The notes below the pieces were generated by a model that saw only the letters and a list, made by a program, of their open reading frames with translations, did not search any database and was not told where the DNA came from. From Sphagnum magellanicum (Eukaryota > Streptophyta > Sphagnopsida > Sphagnales > Sphagnaceae), in the NCBI GenBank assembly GCA_021904315.1, contig CM038924.1:558001-622000 (forward strand): a DNA stretch of 64,000 nt, read 5' to 3'. Made by a program: the position numbers and the translations under genes. Numbering within the stretch: position 1 is the stretch's first letter; every line of letters starts with the position of its first letter. Shown here piece after piece: positions 38,072-50,254 of this stretch.

Positions 38072-40662
38072 CTATTTTCTAGGAAGAATAGAAGCAAGTG
38101 TCTGGCTCAGATGATCTCCAGCAGTGCTGCCGGCCCCAGCTTGATCATCATGAGAACTTGTCTGCTGACGATGATGCAGCTCGTGTACCAGTACCGTGGG
38201 ATTCATGAGATTGATGGGCTCATCGTCATGACGGATCCGGCGAAACTTGTGGAGATTGGGGTGATCCGGGAGTCGGTGGCTGCTGCTGGCGGGATTAATC
38301 GACATGCCCATATTACAATTGTCGACGTACTGCCGCGCCTGCTGCATGGCGCTGTTGTTCTCTTCCTTGACTCGCGGGCTTGCATACGTATTTCCGTGTG
38401 CTGCCGACGATCCTGACATGATGGAGATGTTACACAAGTTGATCGCAGGAGACATTAATTCGTGAGCAGCGCCCGCCTTGGCCTCGTGCTGCAACTGGCC
38501 CGCGAGCTGCATCATGCCGGCTGCTGAAGGTGATAGCTGGATTTGTGGACCGGCCCCTGCTGTTTGCTGAAGAAGCTGCTGTTGTTGCAGATGTTGGTGA
38601 TGGTGTTGATGGTGTTGATGGACGAGCGCCGCTGCAGCTACAGCTTGTCTGTTTGCAGATTGCACCATGGCCAGCTCCGCTTGCAAACTAGCCACCTGCA
38701 GCGCATGACAGATGCACGATGAACAGCTTGCTGATAATTTTAGCTTTCAAACACGATTCAAGACTACGTGCACTTCATTCTTCATCTCATCTGCAGTGCA
38801 GAATATCTTCACTAGAATATATAAGCCACTCATCGACTTCACAAAATATTGAGCATTTAAAAGTTTCAGTTCCACATTGATCTTGCAACTCATCAATAAT
38901 ATTCTTCCAAGCAATAAATTTCCGAGCTCTTCTCAAGTGCTCGCAGCATGCAAAGAAAGGCTAGATACACTACAAGAGAATGTGGTTTTTCTGACACAAG
39001 AAGCTGCGGTTCATGAGACATATATGTGTGTGTGAGATAAACTTCTGTGATTTTATCCATTACACTGTACAATATGTGGTTTTATTGTGGCACATATTAT
39101 ATTAGACTTACAATACGACATAAGCTAATGGTACATACTGTACATTGTAATGAATGAAACCTCAAAGTTTAGGAAAACCACATGCTCTTGTAATGATACT
39201 TCGATGAATTCAATTCAGGTTGGGAAACTATCGAGAACTTATTCAGAGTCTCTGCTTGGTCAATGCAGAAGCCAAGAATTCTGATCCAACAAATGAGGCA
39301 CCAGATGCTCGAATATTATGTATGCAGGCGACTGCTGATGATTGATCAGAAACTGCAGTGTCACGGGTCAGGACCTGATCTCGCGCCAATTACGACCAAT
39401 AATAGTTTGGCCGACATCGTACTGATCTGTTTGGCGTTTAGGTTTAAGGGACTGATCGCTTATTCGAAAACTGCTTGCAAGCGCGCGTGCATACCATGTT
39501 CTTCGACGTTCCTATAACTCGCATATATTCTCTGGTCGGTTCTAAAGACCTAGAGGCTTCTCGTAGTACGAGTTCGGCAGCACTTGCACCTGAGCGACCT
39601 CGCCCAAATTCCCTGCAAAGCAGTGGGAATGGTGTACAAATGACATCCTGACACTAACTGTTGTTCCTGAAGCTGAAAAATGATTCTTCTTCAGAGCTGC
39701 TCGAACGATATAAGGCTCGTCTAGAATCCAACAAGTTCTAAGGTTTTAAGCCCCTGGAATTCATTGCTGGGGTGATCACCAGCTTCGAAGGTGCATGAAA
39801 ACCATGTGATCTAAGCGGAAGAAGAAGAGTAATATTATTTTCAGTCTCCCGGCAATTAATTCTTCAGATCCCTTCATCAAATGCTAGACTTGCGAATACC
39901 TGCAACAGCTACCAATATGGTCGAGTGCGCATCGTACAGTTGGAGCCTTGACTCGACCTCGACCTCGACCAGCTGATTATATAAACCTTGTTGCATGACT
40001 GTACATGCCTAGGCCCTAGACTTACAGCTGAAAATTCAGAAGCACCATGTCACGGTTTGATAAATTCAGTGCGATTGATGTTAGCGCCGCATGGCACGCT
40101 TGAACTGTCTAGTGGCGTTTATCAGAAGCTATAGAGCATTCTCACCAGTTTCTGATGAGAACCTCGATGGTGAAGTTCCTCATTTTGGCACCAAATGAAG
40201 GCGTTCCACTGGCTCTTGTAAGACATAGCAAATGAGGCGGTGGGTGCCGACCGCTGTTGGAAGAAACTATAGGGATATTACAGCTCGAGTGCAATACTAT
40301 GTTTTGTCCTAGTGCAAGGTGTGAGATTTAGGGGAGCGTGCAGGGTGCGGTAGTAGTAGTGCGTTAAGAAATAAAGTAGTATGTACCTGTTGTTGAAGAG
40401 CGAAGATGGTAGCCACGCAACCATAAACAGGGTCCGCGAGGCGAGCCTGCGCCTCGTAACTGATGGTAAGAACAGCGTCGGAGCGACGAGGTAGCGGAAT
40501 ATGCAATAACAGCTTGGCGACGTTGCTAGCACCGAAGATCTTGTGAACCGCAGCGAACTTAGCCGCGCCTTGCTCAGCCCCAAAGTAGGGCGCAAAGACG
40601 CAGCCACGCAAACACTTCCGTCGCAGAAATTTGCACGCACCGCATGGCGCTCCACTGCTCAT
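38072..40662 (-). CDS. LBD: LOB-domain (LBD, class I) transcription factor, two exons
   Basis: LBD proteins are plant-specific nuclear DNA-binding regulators of organ boundaries, lateral roots and vascular tissue. Exon 1 is 40662-40387 and exon 2 is 38695-38072, joined CAG|GTACAT...CTGCAG|GTG in phase 0, giving 299 residues. The ATG at 40662 is the first in a frame open upstream. The zinc-finger-like C-x2-C-x6-C-x3-C block is [16 protein letters not shown], near residues 7-22. The GAS block follows ([17 protein letters not shown]) and then the leucine-zipper-like helix [28 protein letters not shown], which crosses the intron. This zipper marks class I; the wording is close to the LBD18/LBD30 branch. 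The C-terminal half is His/Gln-rich and low complexity, then Ser/Asn/Asp rich. The 1.7-kb intron contains no recognised element. Family is firm, subgroup is inference. Confidence 0.92.
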
Positions 40663-43600
40663 GGAGGTAAAAACGACGTCTGCACCGTCTGCCACGGGGC
40701 CGCGATAATCTGCCGCGTGATCGACTCCCGTTCTCCGGCAACTAATTACTAGCGACTTGTTACTTCGAACTTGTCTAACGAGCTCTCGATGTTTATCAGT
40801 TTTGCTTTAGTCCTCTCTGCAACCCTCTAGCTCCTCTCTTCCATCGACATCACGGATTGTTTCAGTTGCTCTAGCCTAGTCTCGATACCTCTCCGACTCC
40901 AACTGGCGCAGTTTCCTTGTCCACCGTCAATGCTTTCCGAATCCTGCGACTGACTCGGAATCACAGGGAGCTACAGTCGATTACAGCGACGTTGATGCGG
41001 GTGCACCTTCTCATCAATCAGGCACAATGCTCTGCAGCTCTCGATCCTCTGTAGCTTGAATGTTCAAGACCCTCATGAACCCTTTCCCCTGCCTTCCGCG
41101 ACAGACACGAACCTCGTCGCCTCGTCGCATCACGAAGCGCTTGCCTCGAACGAGTAACACCCACTCTGAGCCTCACACTGACTTACTAACAGCGGTCGAG
41201 TTTTGCTCCGTTCTACCATAGGTGATCACTCTTTGTATTTATTGGGTACTCTCCAGGGTTTCTTTTTTTTAATTTTGTGATGTAGCCACAATTGGTGATC
41301 ATCCATAAGAGGAATTAGCCAAATTTGGCTACAGTTCAGAGAGGGAAGTATAAAATTTCACGAATCCTGCTATATCTTGGCGACATTTATTTACCCATAA
41401 ATATAGCAAAATTTAACAATCAATAACACTATAATATTTTTTATTCATTAATGGGAAAACAAACTGTATTTTAAATGTCTTATTCTCTAAATATATGTTA
41501 TTGTGATTTTTTGAGACTTTTATTTATTTCTTTTCATAAGTATCATTGCATTTTACCTTCAAAGTAAATAAACAAAAACCTTATTTTGAACTTATATCAT
41601 GTTTTAAAAATATAATTGACCCACCCCATAATAGATTGAACTAGAGGAGCATTTGCAAACAAAAATACTTTATAAGAATTCATGGAGCTTCAACCACATC
41701 AATCAACTTCTCATAACAACTCCTAGAACTCTGATTGATTGATTCAGCAAAAAGTGTTCGAAAGTTTTTTAAAAGAGTTGAAAATCCCCATGAAAATCAA
41801 CTGAATGAAAGTTGGTTGCAATGGAAACTGAAGAGCTGACAAAAATTAGGTGTGAAAGGAGAACTAGATCAATCCAAACAACATTATAAAGGACGCTGCT
41901 GCAGCAGGAAAGGGGCTTCTAGATCCAGTTCAAAGGGACAAGATCAGGAGGAAGTGTGTGTACTATCAGCACTAGTCCATGAAACGGCAGGAATTTGGAA
42001 AATTACACTTAGTACAAAGCTCATTCATTTTATAATTTTCCTAAAGTTTTGATTTGTTTGCGCTTTTCTTCCTTTATCATTTTCCTAAAGTTTTGATTTG
42101 CTTGCAGCACAACAAAATCAACAATCACCACAAAGCAGTAGTACCATGTGTTGTGCAACTTTGTTACATTCGGGTAAAAAAATGTGTCCTTCCTCACTCT
42201 AATCTTCTGCCAGATTTTCTTCACCTTTGTCCATTCCTGTCGATTCTGCACTCACTTCCAATCCCTGTTTTCATGAGTGTTTCCTGAAGAAGGCACAGAG
42301 TTATCAACCAATAGGCAAATCCAGAGATCTCATCTTCCAAGGTGCGGCGGCTGAGGGACTGCAAGTAAACTATCAATTGAAGTAATTCAGAGTCCAAGCA
42401 TTCAGGCCTAAAGACATTACACGTTAGTGTTAAAAACCACATACTGTAGTCTTCAGTTATGTAACGTTACGTGCAAGATGAGAATCTTGAAGGACTCACC
42501 TTGGGTTCAACCGTGAGAAACCTCCAAAATTTTGCTCTTGACAAATCTGTACTTGATCTTGTACATGTGTGCCAATGGGTGAGGAACAACACATGTTACA
42601 GAAACTACCATTGAAGGTAAAAGCCCAGACCTGTCTTCTTCTCTTCAATTTTTTCACTTATCATGAATGGTGATGTAACAAGATTGCTGAAATTGGAACT
42701 CCAGAGAGTCACCACCATGAAGCATGATAAAGTACTCTGTTTCCAAGCTCTTAAGTACTTATTCTGAAGAGCTCTCTTTCTGTCATTATATGAGAGTCTG
42801 CCCATGCAAATATCATCTTCCTGAAGCCATCCTTAGATTTGCTTAGGGTTGGCATTTTGCCTGCTGCAAAACTGCCAGACTCCCAGACTTGGAATGCAGC
42901 CAAGCTTTTAGTCAGCCATTGCAGCTTCTTCAAGCCCAATCTTAGATTTTCCTTGGCTCAGCTGGCTTACTGCAAGGTTTCAGGCAGCTGGACTTGGAAT
43001 CCAGTAAAAAACCTTTCATTTAGCCAGAGTTTCATTTAGCCTGAGGTCAAGAGAACACCACACTTCGGATGAGTACATGGAAGATTGCAGTGTGTCAGTA
43101 AAATGCTAAATACTATCATACCGTCATATTGATAGAGCAAATCAAATATTGACTATCTGTTTCAAAATCCAATAATACACAGATCTGGCTCATGCAAGGC
43201 TTTGGTGTGGTAATACAGTTCAAGTATCAGGTACTACAACTCATTCTATGTCAGGTACTACATCTGGGGCCAACTTGCATTTGCAGTTCATCAAGCAACT
43301 CTTGAGGACCCATGGGAAGAGGTTTTAATTACAGTTAATTTTTGTACCCAATTCTCAAAACACCACTTTCATAGTTACAATGAGAGTACAGTTGGTAAAA
43401 AACAACACTGGTTTCAATAAGCAAGGTGCTAGGGTTTAGAGTGTACACATCATTTTGGGGAAGCTGTAAAGTCACAATTTGAGCTGAGCCTGGAAGATTG
43501 TACTCATCCTATTTCTTGTCCTTGCTTGCACATGGCCAATCCAGTGCTGGTGTGGTGAGGCTCCAGCCAAGCAATCACTGTTGCTTTTTCTAGATGTGCA

Positions 43601-46600
43601 CTATCTGGCATCTGTGGTTGACAGCCTGATGAGTGAGGGGCTTTCCACAGCACAGAGAACTTTAATGTATAGTGCCCTTGAAAGCACAATCAAAACCCAC
43701 TTTTGCAAGGACAAGAATGCCCCCATCTTGCGGCTTGAGAACATGTCCAGAAACCTGCATAATCAAAACCCAACCTTTTCTAGATGAGAATGCCATCATT
43801 TTGACACTTGAAAACATGTCCTGAAGCTACAGAGACAGAGAGAGTAGGTATGAAAGCATTGTCTTCAATAGAGCACATGATACTGGAAGATATAGATCCC
43901 CTGAAAAACACAAAATTCTTCCCCCAAAATACCATAATACAAATAACGAGCTGAACAATACTGACACACTCAAAGATCTCAGTAATTCACAGAAAAGAAC
44001 TTTTCACATCGATCTCATGATTATGGCAAGCATATGCACACTGTCAGAACTGCGTTGTACAGCATAATAACTCTACGTTGCTAGCAGTGAAAAGGGTGGA
44101 AAAACATGAAGAACAGGCCAGTAACATGGAACAGGTGCAGAAGAAAGAACCATCAGGTGGAACAAGGGCACATTCAATACATTGCCACATGGATTGAACT
44201 TGGTTCAGCAACAAAAATCTTTGTTGTGAAATAACCTTTGAAAGCAAAGATTTCATGAAGTTCCTTGTGAAGAGATATTCCAACATTGAACAATTTGCAA
44301 ACAATTCAGTGTGACTGAAATATCTTCCTAAGCACTGAGAACTTCTCCATACTCATGAACTTAGTCAACCTAATTAGGAATGAGAGACAAATTGATAATA
44401 AGTTATAGAGATTCCAGATCTGATGACATATCATTGAATAGGAGAAAGAGGAACCCAACCCTCGTGAACAGAGAAAACTAAAACAATGAAACTGGGGAAT
44501 GGTTTGAACAACAGAAATAGTCATGGATATGTACAGAGATCCTCAACAGGGACATGTATGGTATTCGCCAGCTACCATGACATCTGCACTGACTTCATCA
44601 GCTCCCAGAGTGGGATGGTTGTCCATGCCATACGATTGATGAACCTACTGAGTCTCTGCCACAAAACCAGCAATAACACAAAAACTCAGCCATGAGTTTG
44701 GATAGCTTGACCTTAAAGTTTGGATAGTTTGGATAACAAGACCTTAAAGTGGAAAGAGAAGAACAAAGAAACCAAGAAAAAGGAGCACAAACAGAGAGAA
44801 AAAGAAGAGATTCAAATAAGAACATATGAAAAAAGGGAGAGAAATATGACCAAAAACTTCAATATTTCAGCCCTTGGAATCTTGGGGTATTGCAAAAATC
44901 CAAGAATTTGCAAGAGAAGCCATCAGAAGTACAATCAAGCTCAAAAACTGATTATGGTATATGAAACCACCAACACTTTATCTGGATACTTGAAGTTGGA
45001 GAGATCAGGGATGCCATGAAAAAAACAGATCATCTACAAAGCTTCTTACTAGGGGTAGCTTAGAAAGAAGAATGGACAAAAAATATTGTTAATAAGATGA
45101 TTTGAAAATTTGAACCAGAAGAGATAGAAGTTAGTTAACAACTGCACAATTCATAGTGATTGGATACCAAGAGACTGCTTAAATACTGACCAACCACATT
45201 ATCTACAAAGTTACTCTAGCTAAAAAGGTCATTCTGAAGCATTAACTACAGTCTTGAAGCTATGGAGCTTTGGTTAGCTTCTGAGTGACTCCATAGACCT
45301 TATGATCTCATATTTTCCTTCAAACAAACATATTTACAGTTAAGGGCTGACCTCTAAACCAACAAAAATCTCAAACATCCTATCAGAAGCTGTACTCACT
45401 GGATGAGACAGTGATAGGTTGATCTAGATTCATAGAGTTAAAAGAAACCAAAGAACAGACAAAAGGCAAGAAAATTTCCAAGGAATAGATCTTGAGCAAC
45501 ACCATAACTTGATGAATTATACTACTTCCCAGGACTGAAATCCTAACTTAAATGGATCTATACACAAAGTTGTTCAGTAAGTGCACACTGCTGATAGGTT
45601 GACAAAATGAGTTCCATTTGGACAGTGACAAGATCATGCTCAAGAATTGGTACTGTTTATGTCCTAAAGACTACAGATGCTACAAATGCAGTTCTATGTT
45701 ACCTCATTGGTTCTACCACAAAGGTGGGAAAAGAATCAGATAGCTTAAATCATTCCCCATTCATTGAGAATGAAAGGAGGAAACTACTGGCTTGACAAAG
45801 CCCACAGATCTTCTGGAAAATCCTGCACATCTATCTTGCTCTCCTTGGACACAAGTCAGGGAATTGGAATTCCCAACCAGGAAGCAAACCAATCCTGCAC
45901 ATACACAATATACAAACAACATTCAGTTCGGCAATCGCATGCGTGAGGAGACACAGTTGAGAGGCCATACTAACGAAAATGACCTGCAAATCTTTGTTGT
46001 TGCTGTGGTTGCTCACAGCACTGGCACAACAGACCCTTTCCCCCATCTCCACCCCAGGTTTGATGGTCTTCCACACACCTGCTTGCTCTTCCTCAGTGAT
46101 AAGCCACAAGCCTCCTCATTCCACCATCCTTTTCTCCTACCAATTCAGCTCAAAGACCACAACAGCACTAGAAGCCTACATTTTCCACTTCTGCTACTAG
46201 AGAAGCTGGTGAACAGATATCACAAAAAAGTTTGTCAATTAAGCATTACTGCATGCCACATTCAACCATATTACTACAATCACATTCTGGAGTGAAAATA
46301 TTATAAAACCAGCACAGGAACAACAGAAATGCCCATTCTTCCCTCAAAAAACCATTAGAAGATGGATGCTTAGAAGAAGCTACAAGAGCATGAGAGCACA
46401 ATCAAGAGGGATCCAATTTGGCTTTGCATTCCATATCCTTAATACCACTGATCACAGAACTTGCAAATCTAAAACTCATCATGATATGAGAACCGTGAAC
46501 CAGTAAGGTTGAATCAACCAAAAAGAGAGTTAGCAGATGGATCCAAGCTCACCACAATGTATACACTTGGGAGTGAGTTGCAACTAAGGGTCTGACTGTA

Positions 46601-48388
46601 ATCACCCTCTCATTGTAAAGAAACAGTAGCATGGAAATATTCACAAAAACTGCAGGAAATAGGCTACAGGGCCCTGATGAGTGGAGTCCAGAGCACCACT
46701 ATGGCAATCACACCCTCTTCACTCTTGCCCATTTGACAGTGTTCATGTTCAAATATAAAATTTTAGTATCAATATTCCTGGGAATGCATAAATGGCCAAA
46801 ACAGATAGAACCCTGCATAAATTCTGGGTGACATGATTTGGATAAATGTAATGCATCTGACCCATCAGTATAAATAGGTCTTTCCTGTCAACCTTCTCAT
46901 CATCACCAATTACCTCATTCCAGTTTGGAAGTAAGATGAATGTAAGGGACACACACAAATAGACTTATATCATGAAACCCTGCAGTAAGAGAACACTACC
47001 AACACTGGGATCAGGCACTGCACTCCCAGAAGAACACATACTCTCATGCTGCAACCTGCTATCTAAGAAATGAGAAGCAAACCACAGAAAACAACTAGAG
47101 AGAGAGAGCCATAAACCAGTTCCACTTTAACATATAGATGCTGGATGGAAATTGACACAAGGGTTCAGCACATAGAGTGACATAAATGAGCATAATATGA
47201 CATCTCCATGCACAGAATGTCCCTACTACCACAACTTGAGATCAATATCATCATGTCTTCAGCCTTATCCTTCACAAATCACAGGCCCAGTAGGGCATAA
47301 CAACCTCACCAATTTATGACATTTCCATAACTAAACAATCAGAAAATAAAATGTGAATGGCAAATGTGAATGAAGATTTTGACTTTTCCCAGCAACTGCT
47401 CCACTCCCAAGATTGATGCCGCTCTGTTCACAAAACCACAGTTGTGTTAGACAGGGACCAGATTAAGCTCAAAATGAAGTAAATTGGGACGTATGTTTCT
47501 CAGAGTCCCATATATCACATTCATATCAATATGTGGTGGAATGCTAAAAACACCACTCTGCATTGCATGTGATTCTTCCTCAGCAGTGAGGCAGGTTCCT
47601 CCTCTACTGAAACATGATGCTTCCTCATGAACTTAACAAACATTATGATGTCCAGAATGCTTCCACATATTATGTAAGGTGTGGATGTTAACAGCAAGTT
47701 GCTCTCTGTGCTACTTTCAGTAGTTCTACTTTAACCAGGAAACATTGTCTGAGTGGCTTCATAAGCTAACCTGAAATATACCAGCAACTCCAGACTTTCA
47801 GGGGGAAAAAGAAATGATTCAATTTTGTAACACTCACCTGAGTTGCTATCTAGTCCTCATACTGTTAAGTCTTTTCACAACAATCTGAACACCACAAAAT
47901 TGACTAAAAATGCTGCCTGTGATTGAACTGTCAGAAGGTAGTCAGGGTATGTGCAGATCCCCAACTCACCAAAATGAAATTATCTCTGCCAACAGGCATA
48001 ACTATGTGTTTTTCCCTTTGAATACTCATCCTCCCTTAAAGGACTTAAATTAGGTTTGCACAATTCAAGCTTGGTTAATGGCATATAGGTAAGATCCAGC
48101 ATCCAGATAAGGGAGCAGAACCAGGGATCACTTCCAAGATGGCCACAAGCTTGGCTAAAATTTCGCAAGAATCCAGTACTGAAGGAAAAGAAGCACACAT
48201 CCGCTTCTGGCCTGACCCTAGAATCGCATTCTCAGGTTTCCAGACTAGAATCCCATGAGAATTGCAAGAAAAAGAACAAGAATACACATCCATGAACGCA
48301 TCTGATATCTTCTATTGCCCTAACAAGGTTAGACAACATACCGAAAGACAGAAGCAAGGAGTTGTGGTCAAAACCCCAGCAGCAGTAG
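40663..48388. other. Long stretch without a supported gene
   Basis: 40663-41230 is relatively GC-rich and should be the LBD gene's 5' UTR and promoter. 41400-41800 is AT-rich. 41800-48388 has balanced composition like the genic parts of the window, but no frame shows a recognisable domain. The longest open frame (45792-46295, +, 167 codons) looks random. Local duplications are visible: a 48-bp-spaced TTTTCCTAAAGTTTTGATTT pair at 42032 and 42080, and a repeat of about 80 bp at 43690-43810. Non-coding RNA or very divergent exons cannot be excluded. Confidence 0.4.
41268..41353 (+). repeat. Dispersed repeat, copy 2 (related to 9888-9980)
   Basis: Shares GATGTAGCCACA, ATCATCCAT and AAGAGGAATTAGCCAAATTT with copy 1, same orientation. 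Lies about 0.6 kb upstream of the LBD start codon. Confidence 0.6.
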
Positions 48389-48661
48389 CTAGTGGTGCTC
48401 CTTGCCGCCATGCTTCGCCGCCTCCTCCGCATGGCGCAAGTGGCGGAGCTCAGTAGGCCATCCCACGAAATACGCAAGGATGCCGACGGAGATCATCACA
48501 TCGTTCAGAGGCCTGATGCTCCCGGTCTGGATATACTTCTCGTTGTACTTCTGCAACCACGACCATGTCTTCTGCGACACCGCCTCTCTTGTAACATTGG
48601 ATTTCACAAAACTAGGCACATCCTTCACTTTCAAGTTAGCCAGAGACTTCAATCCCGCCAT
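48389..48661 (-). CDS. Mitochondrial ATP synthase f-like small subunit (plant ATP17/Fb15-type), 90 aa
   Basis: A 90-residue frame from ATG (48661) to TAG. It has a basic N-terminus (MAGLKSLANLKVKDVPSFVK), the block KTWSWLQKYNEKYIQTGSI, one hydrophobic segment near residues 52-70 (NDVMISVGILAYFVGW) and a basic His-rich tail (ELRHLRHAEEAAKHGG). The pattern YxxKYI..GSI, one membrane helix, then RHLxH is that of subunit f of the mitochondrial F1Fo ATP synthase and of the small plant protein assigned to that place. Such a protein sits in the inner membrane within the Fo stalk region. The frame continues open upstream without an ATG; that part is probably 5' UTR. Identity is inferred from motif memory; expression is likely because the frame is compact and clean. 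Confidence 0.65.
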   Translation of the reverse strand: MAGLKSLANLKVKDVPSFVKSNVTREAVSQKTWSWLQKYNEKYIQTGSIRPLNDVMISVGILAYFVGWPTELRHLRHAEEAAKHGGKEHH

Positions 48662-48801
48662 CTCTTCGCGTCCGAATCTCGTTATCGCAGATCCGACCTT
48701 CGGCAACAAACGCCCGCAAATTCCTGGAGGCAGACAACACCGCGAACAAACATAAAGCGCAAATGAAAGCAAATGCAAACGAAACCACTAATACACCTCA
48801 C

Positions 48802-49036
48802 AGATAGATGGTCCAGATCTCCCAAAGTGCAGCAATGCTTCGATAGACGGTCCAGATCTCCCAAAGTGCAGCAATGCTTCGATAGACGGTCCAGATCTCC
48901 CAAAGTCCAATGTTTGTAAGATAGACGGTCCAGATTCCCCAAAGTGCAGTGCTTGTAAGATAGACGGTCCAGATCTCCGAAAGTTTAATTATGGTGAGAT
49001 AAACGGTACAGATGTCCCAAAGTGCAGTGGTCTCGC
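48802..49036. repeat. 39-bp tandem repeat upstream of the ATP synthase f-like gene
   Basis: GATAGACGGTCCAGATCTCC followed by CAAAGTGCAG and a variable spacer is repeated. The GGTCCAGAT anchor lies at 48810, 48849, 48888, 48927, 48966 and (as GGTACAGAT) 49005, exactly 39 bp apart each time. Six units diverge from the middle outward. The array begins about 140 bp upstream of the start codon. Because 39 is a multiple of 3, it also creates an open - strand frame with a 13-residue repeat (48942-48682), which is not in frame with the gene. Confidence 0.9.
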
Positions 49037-50254
49037 AGTCAATGAGAAAAGATTTGTATTGAACCGTCCAATTTCAGGGCATCGGATCTGGAGCGTCGGA
49101 GAGGAACAGACGCTCTCGCAGGCACGAGCGCAGAGACTATTGACACGAACCAGCGTGCTCGAGCTGGTTACCAGACATTACCTACTGTATAGAGGTTTCA
49201 AAGCAACACTGTAACCCTGTTGTCGGTGGATGAAAAGTAACATAACTCTCTTGCATATGGATGAAAGGGCATGTTTCACTCCTCTCAACGAACTAAAGCT
49301 CGTAACCAACCTGTATCCAAATGATGCCCCTGGCATTATTTTTCAATTAATTAGACTACTGTGGCCTGTGCCGTTCGCCCAAGTGTGAACCCATTACAAA
49401 ATAGGGAAACTCAACATGTGAACATTGTTTTGCAATGCATGTATTGATTTTTTGAACAGCCAAATATGAAAGGAAATCATGCTTGAATTGAATGGTAAGC
49501 CTTCAAGTGTTACCACGTTCTCAACTGATTTTTCCTTCCAAAACCTGGTTTTTATAAATTTATTTGAATTCTCGGCAGCAGAAATCACTTAAAACTCAAT
49601 ATCTCCCACATTCTGAATCCAAATCTTACCAAATAAATTTGATTAAATCCTGCTCATCAAGATCTTTCCAGCAACACCAAAGGCACAATCCAATTCCTCC
49701 TAAATTTTCGGCTACGATTTAATTTAATTTTCAGTGAAGAAATCATTCAATATTCAAGAACTCATGAGTCCAAATGTCATGAAACCGAGCCGATGCACCC
49801 CTCCTCATTGAGAGCTTTCCAAAGACACCAAGAACACAATCTGAAGCATCCCAGTTCAGTGGATCTCATACCTACAAAACAAAACAAACTACCTTTCTTC
49901 ATAGATAGATGGGGTGTCTCCCAAGTTCAACCTTTTTCTCTTTTTTTTTTGGAATTTTAATAGTCTCAACATCCACTCAGTTTCCAAAATAACTGAGTAT
50001 ATGAGATGAAAGACACGCCAGACCTAAGTGCTACAAATTGCAGAGCCATCAACAACCAAAACTCTACAGATAAGACAAAAGTCCCATCACAGCAGACCTA
50101 AGTGCTACAAATGGCCAAGTTCTCAAACTGAAACTCCAGGGAGGCTCTATAGACACTAGACATGAACTTCGACCGTGTTACAATAACTCTAGACATACTA
50201 CAAACAAAATGAACTTGGTATACTGATTCATGAGACAAGACTACTATGCCATCA
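49037..50254. other. Intergenic stretch between two - strand genes
   Basis: Should hold the distal promoter of the ATP synthase f-like gene and the 3' UTR of the PPR gene. No exon or repeat is supported. Confidence 0.45.

Noticed and set aside
45792..46295. 167-codon + strand open frame
   Set aside because: No recognisable domain or conserved pattern, overlapping open frames on both strands; probably chance in balanced-composition DNA.
48682..48942. - strand frame with a 13-residue repeat (LGDLDRLSKHCCT type)
   Set aside because: Arises because the 39-bp DNA repeat is a multiple of three; not in frame with the adjacent gene and lacks a sensible context.
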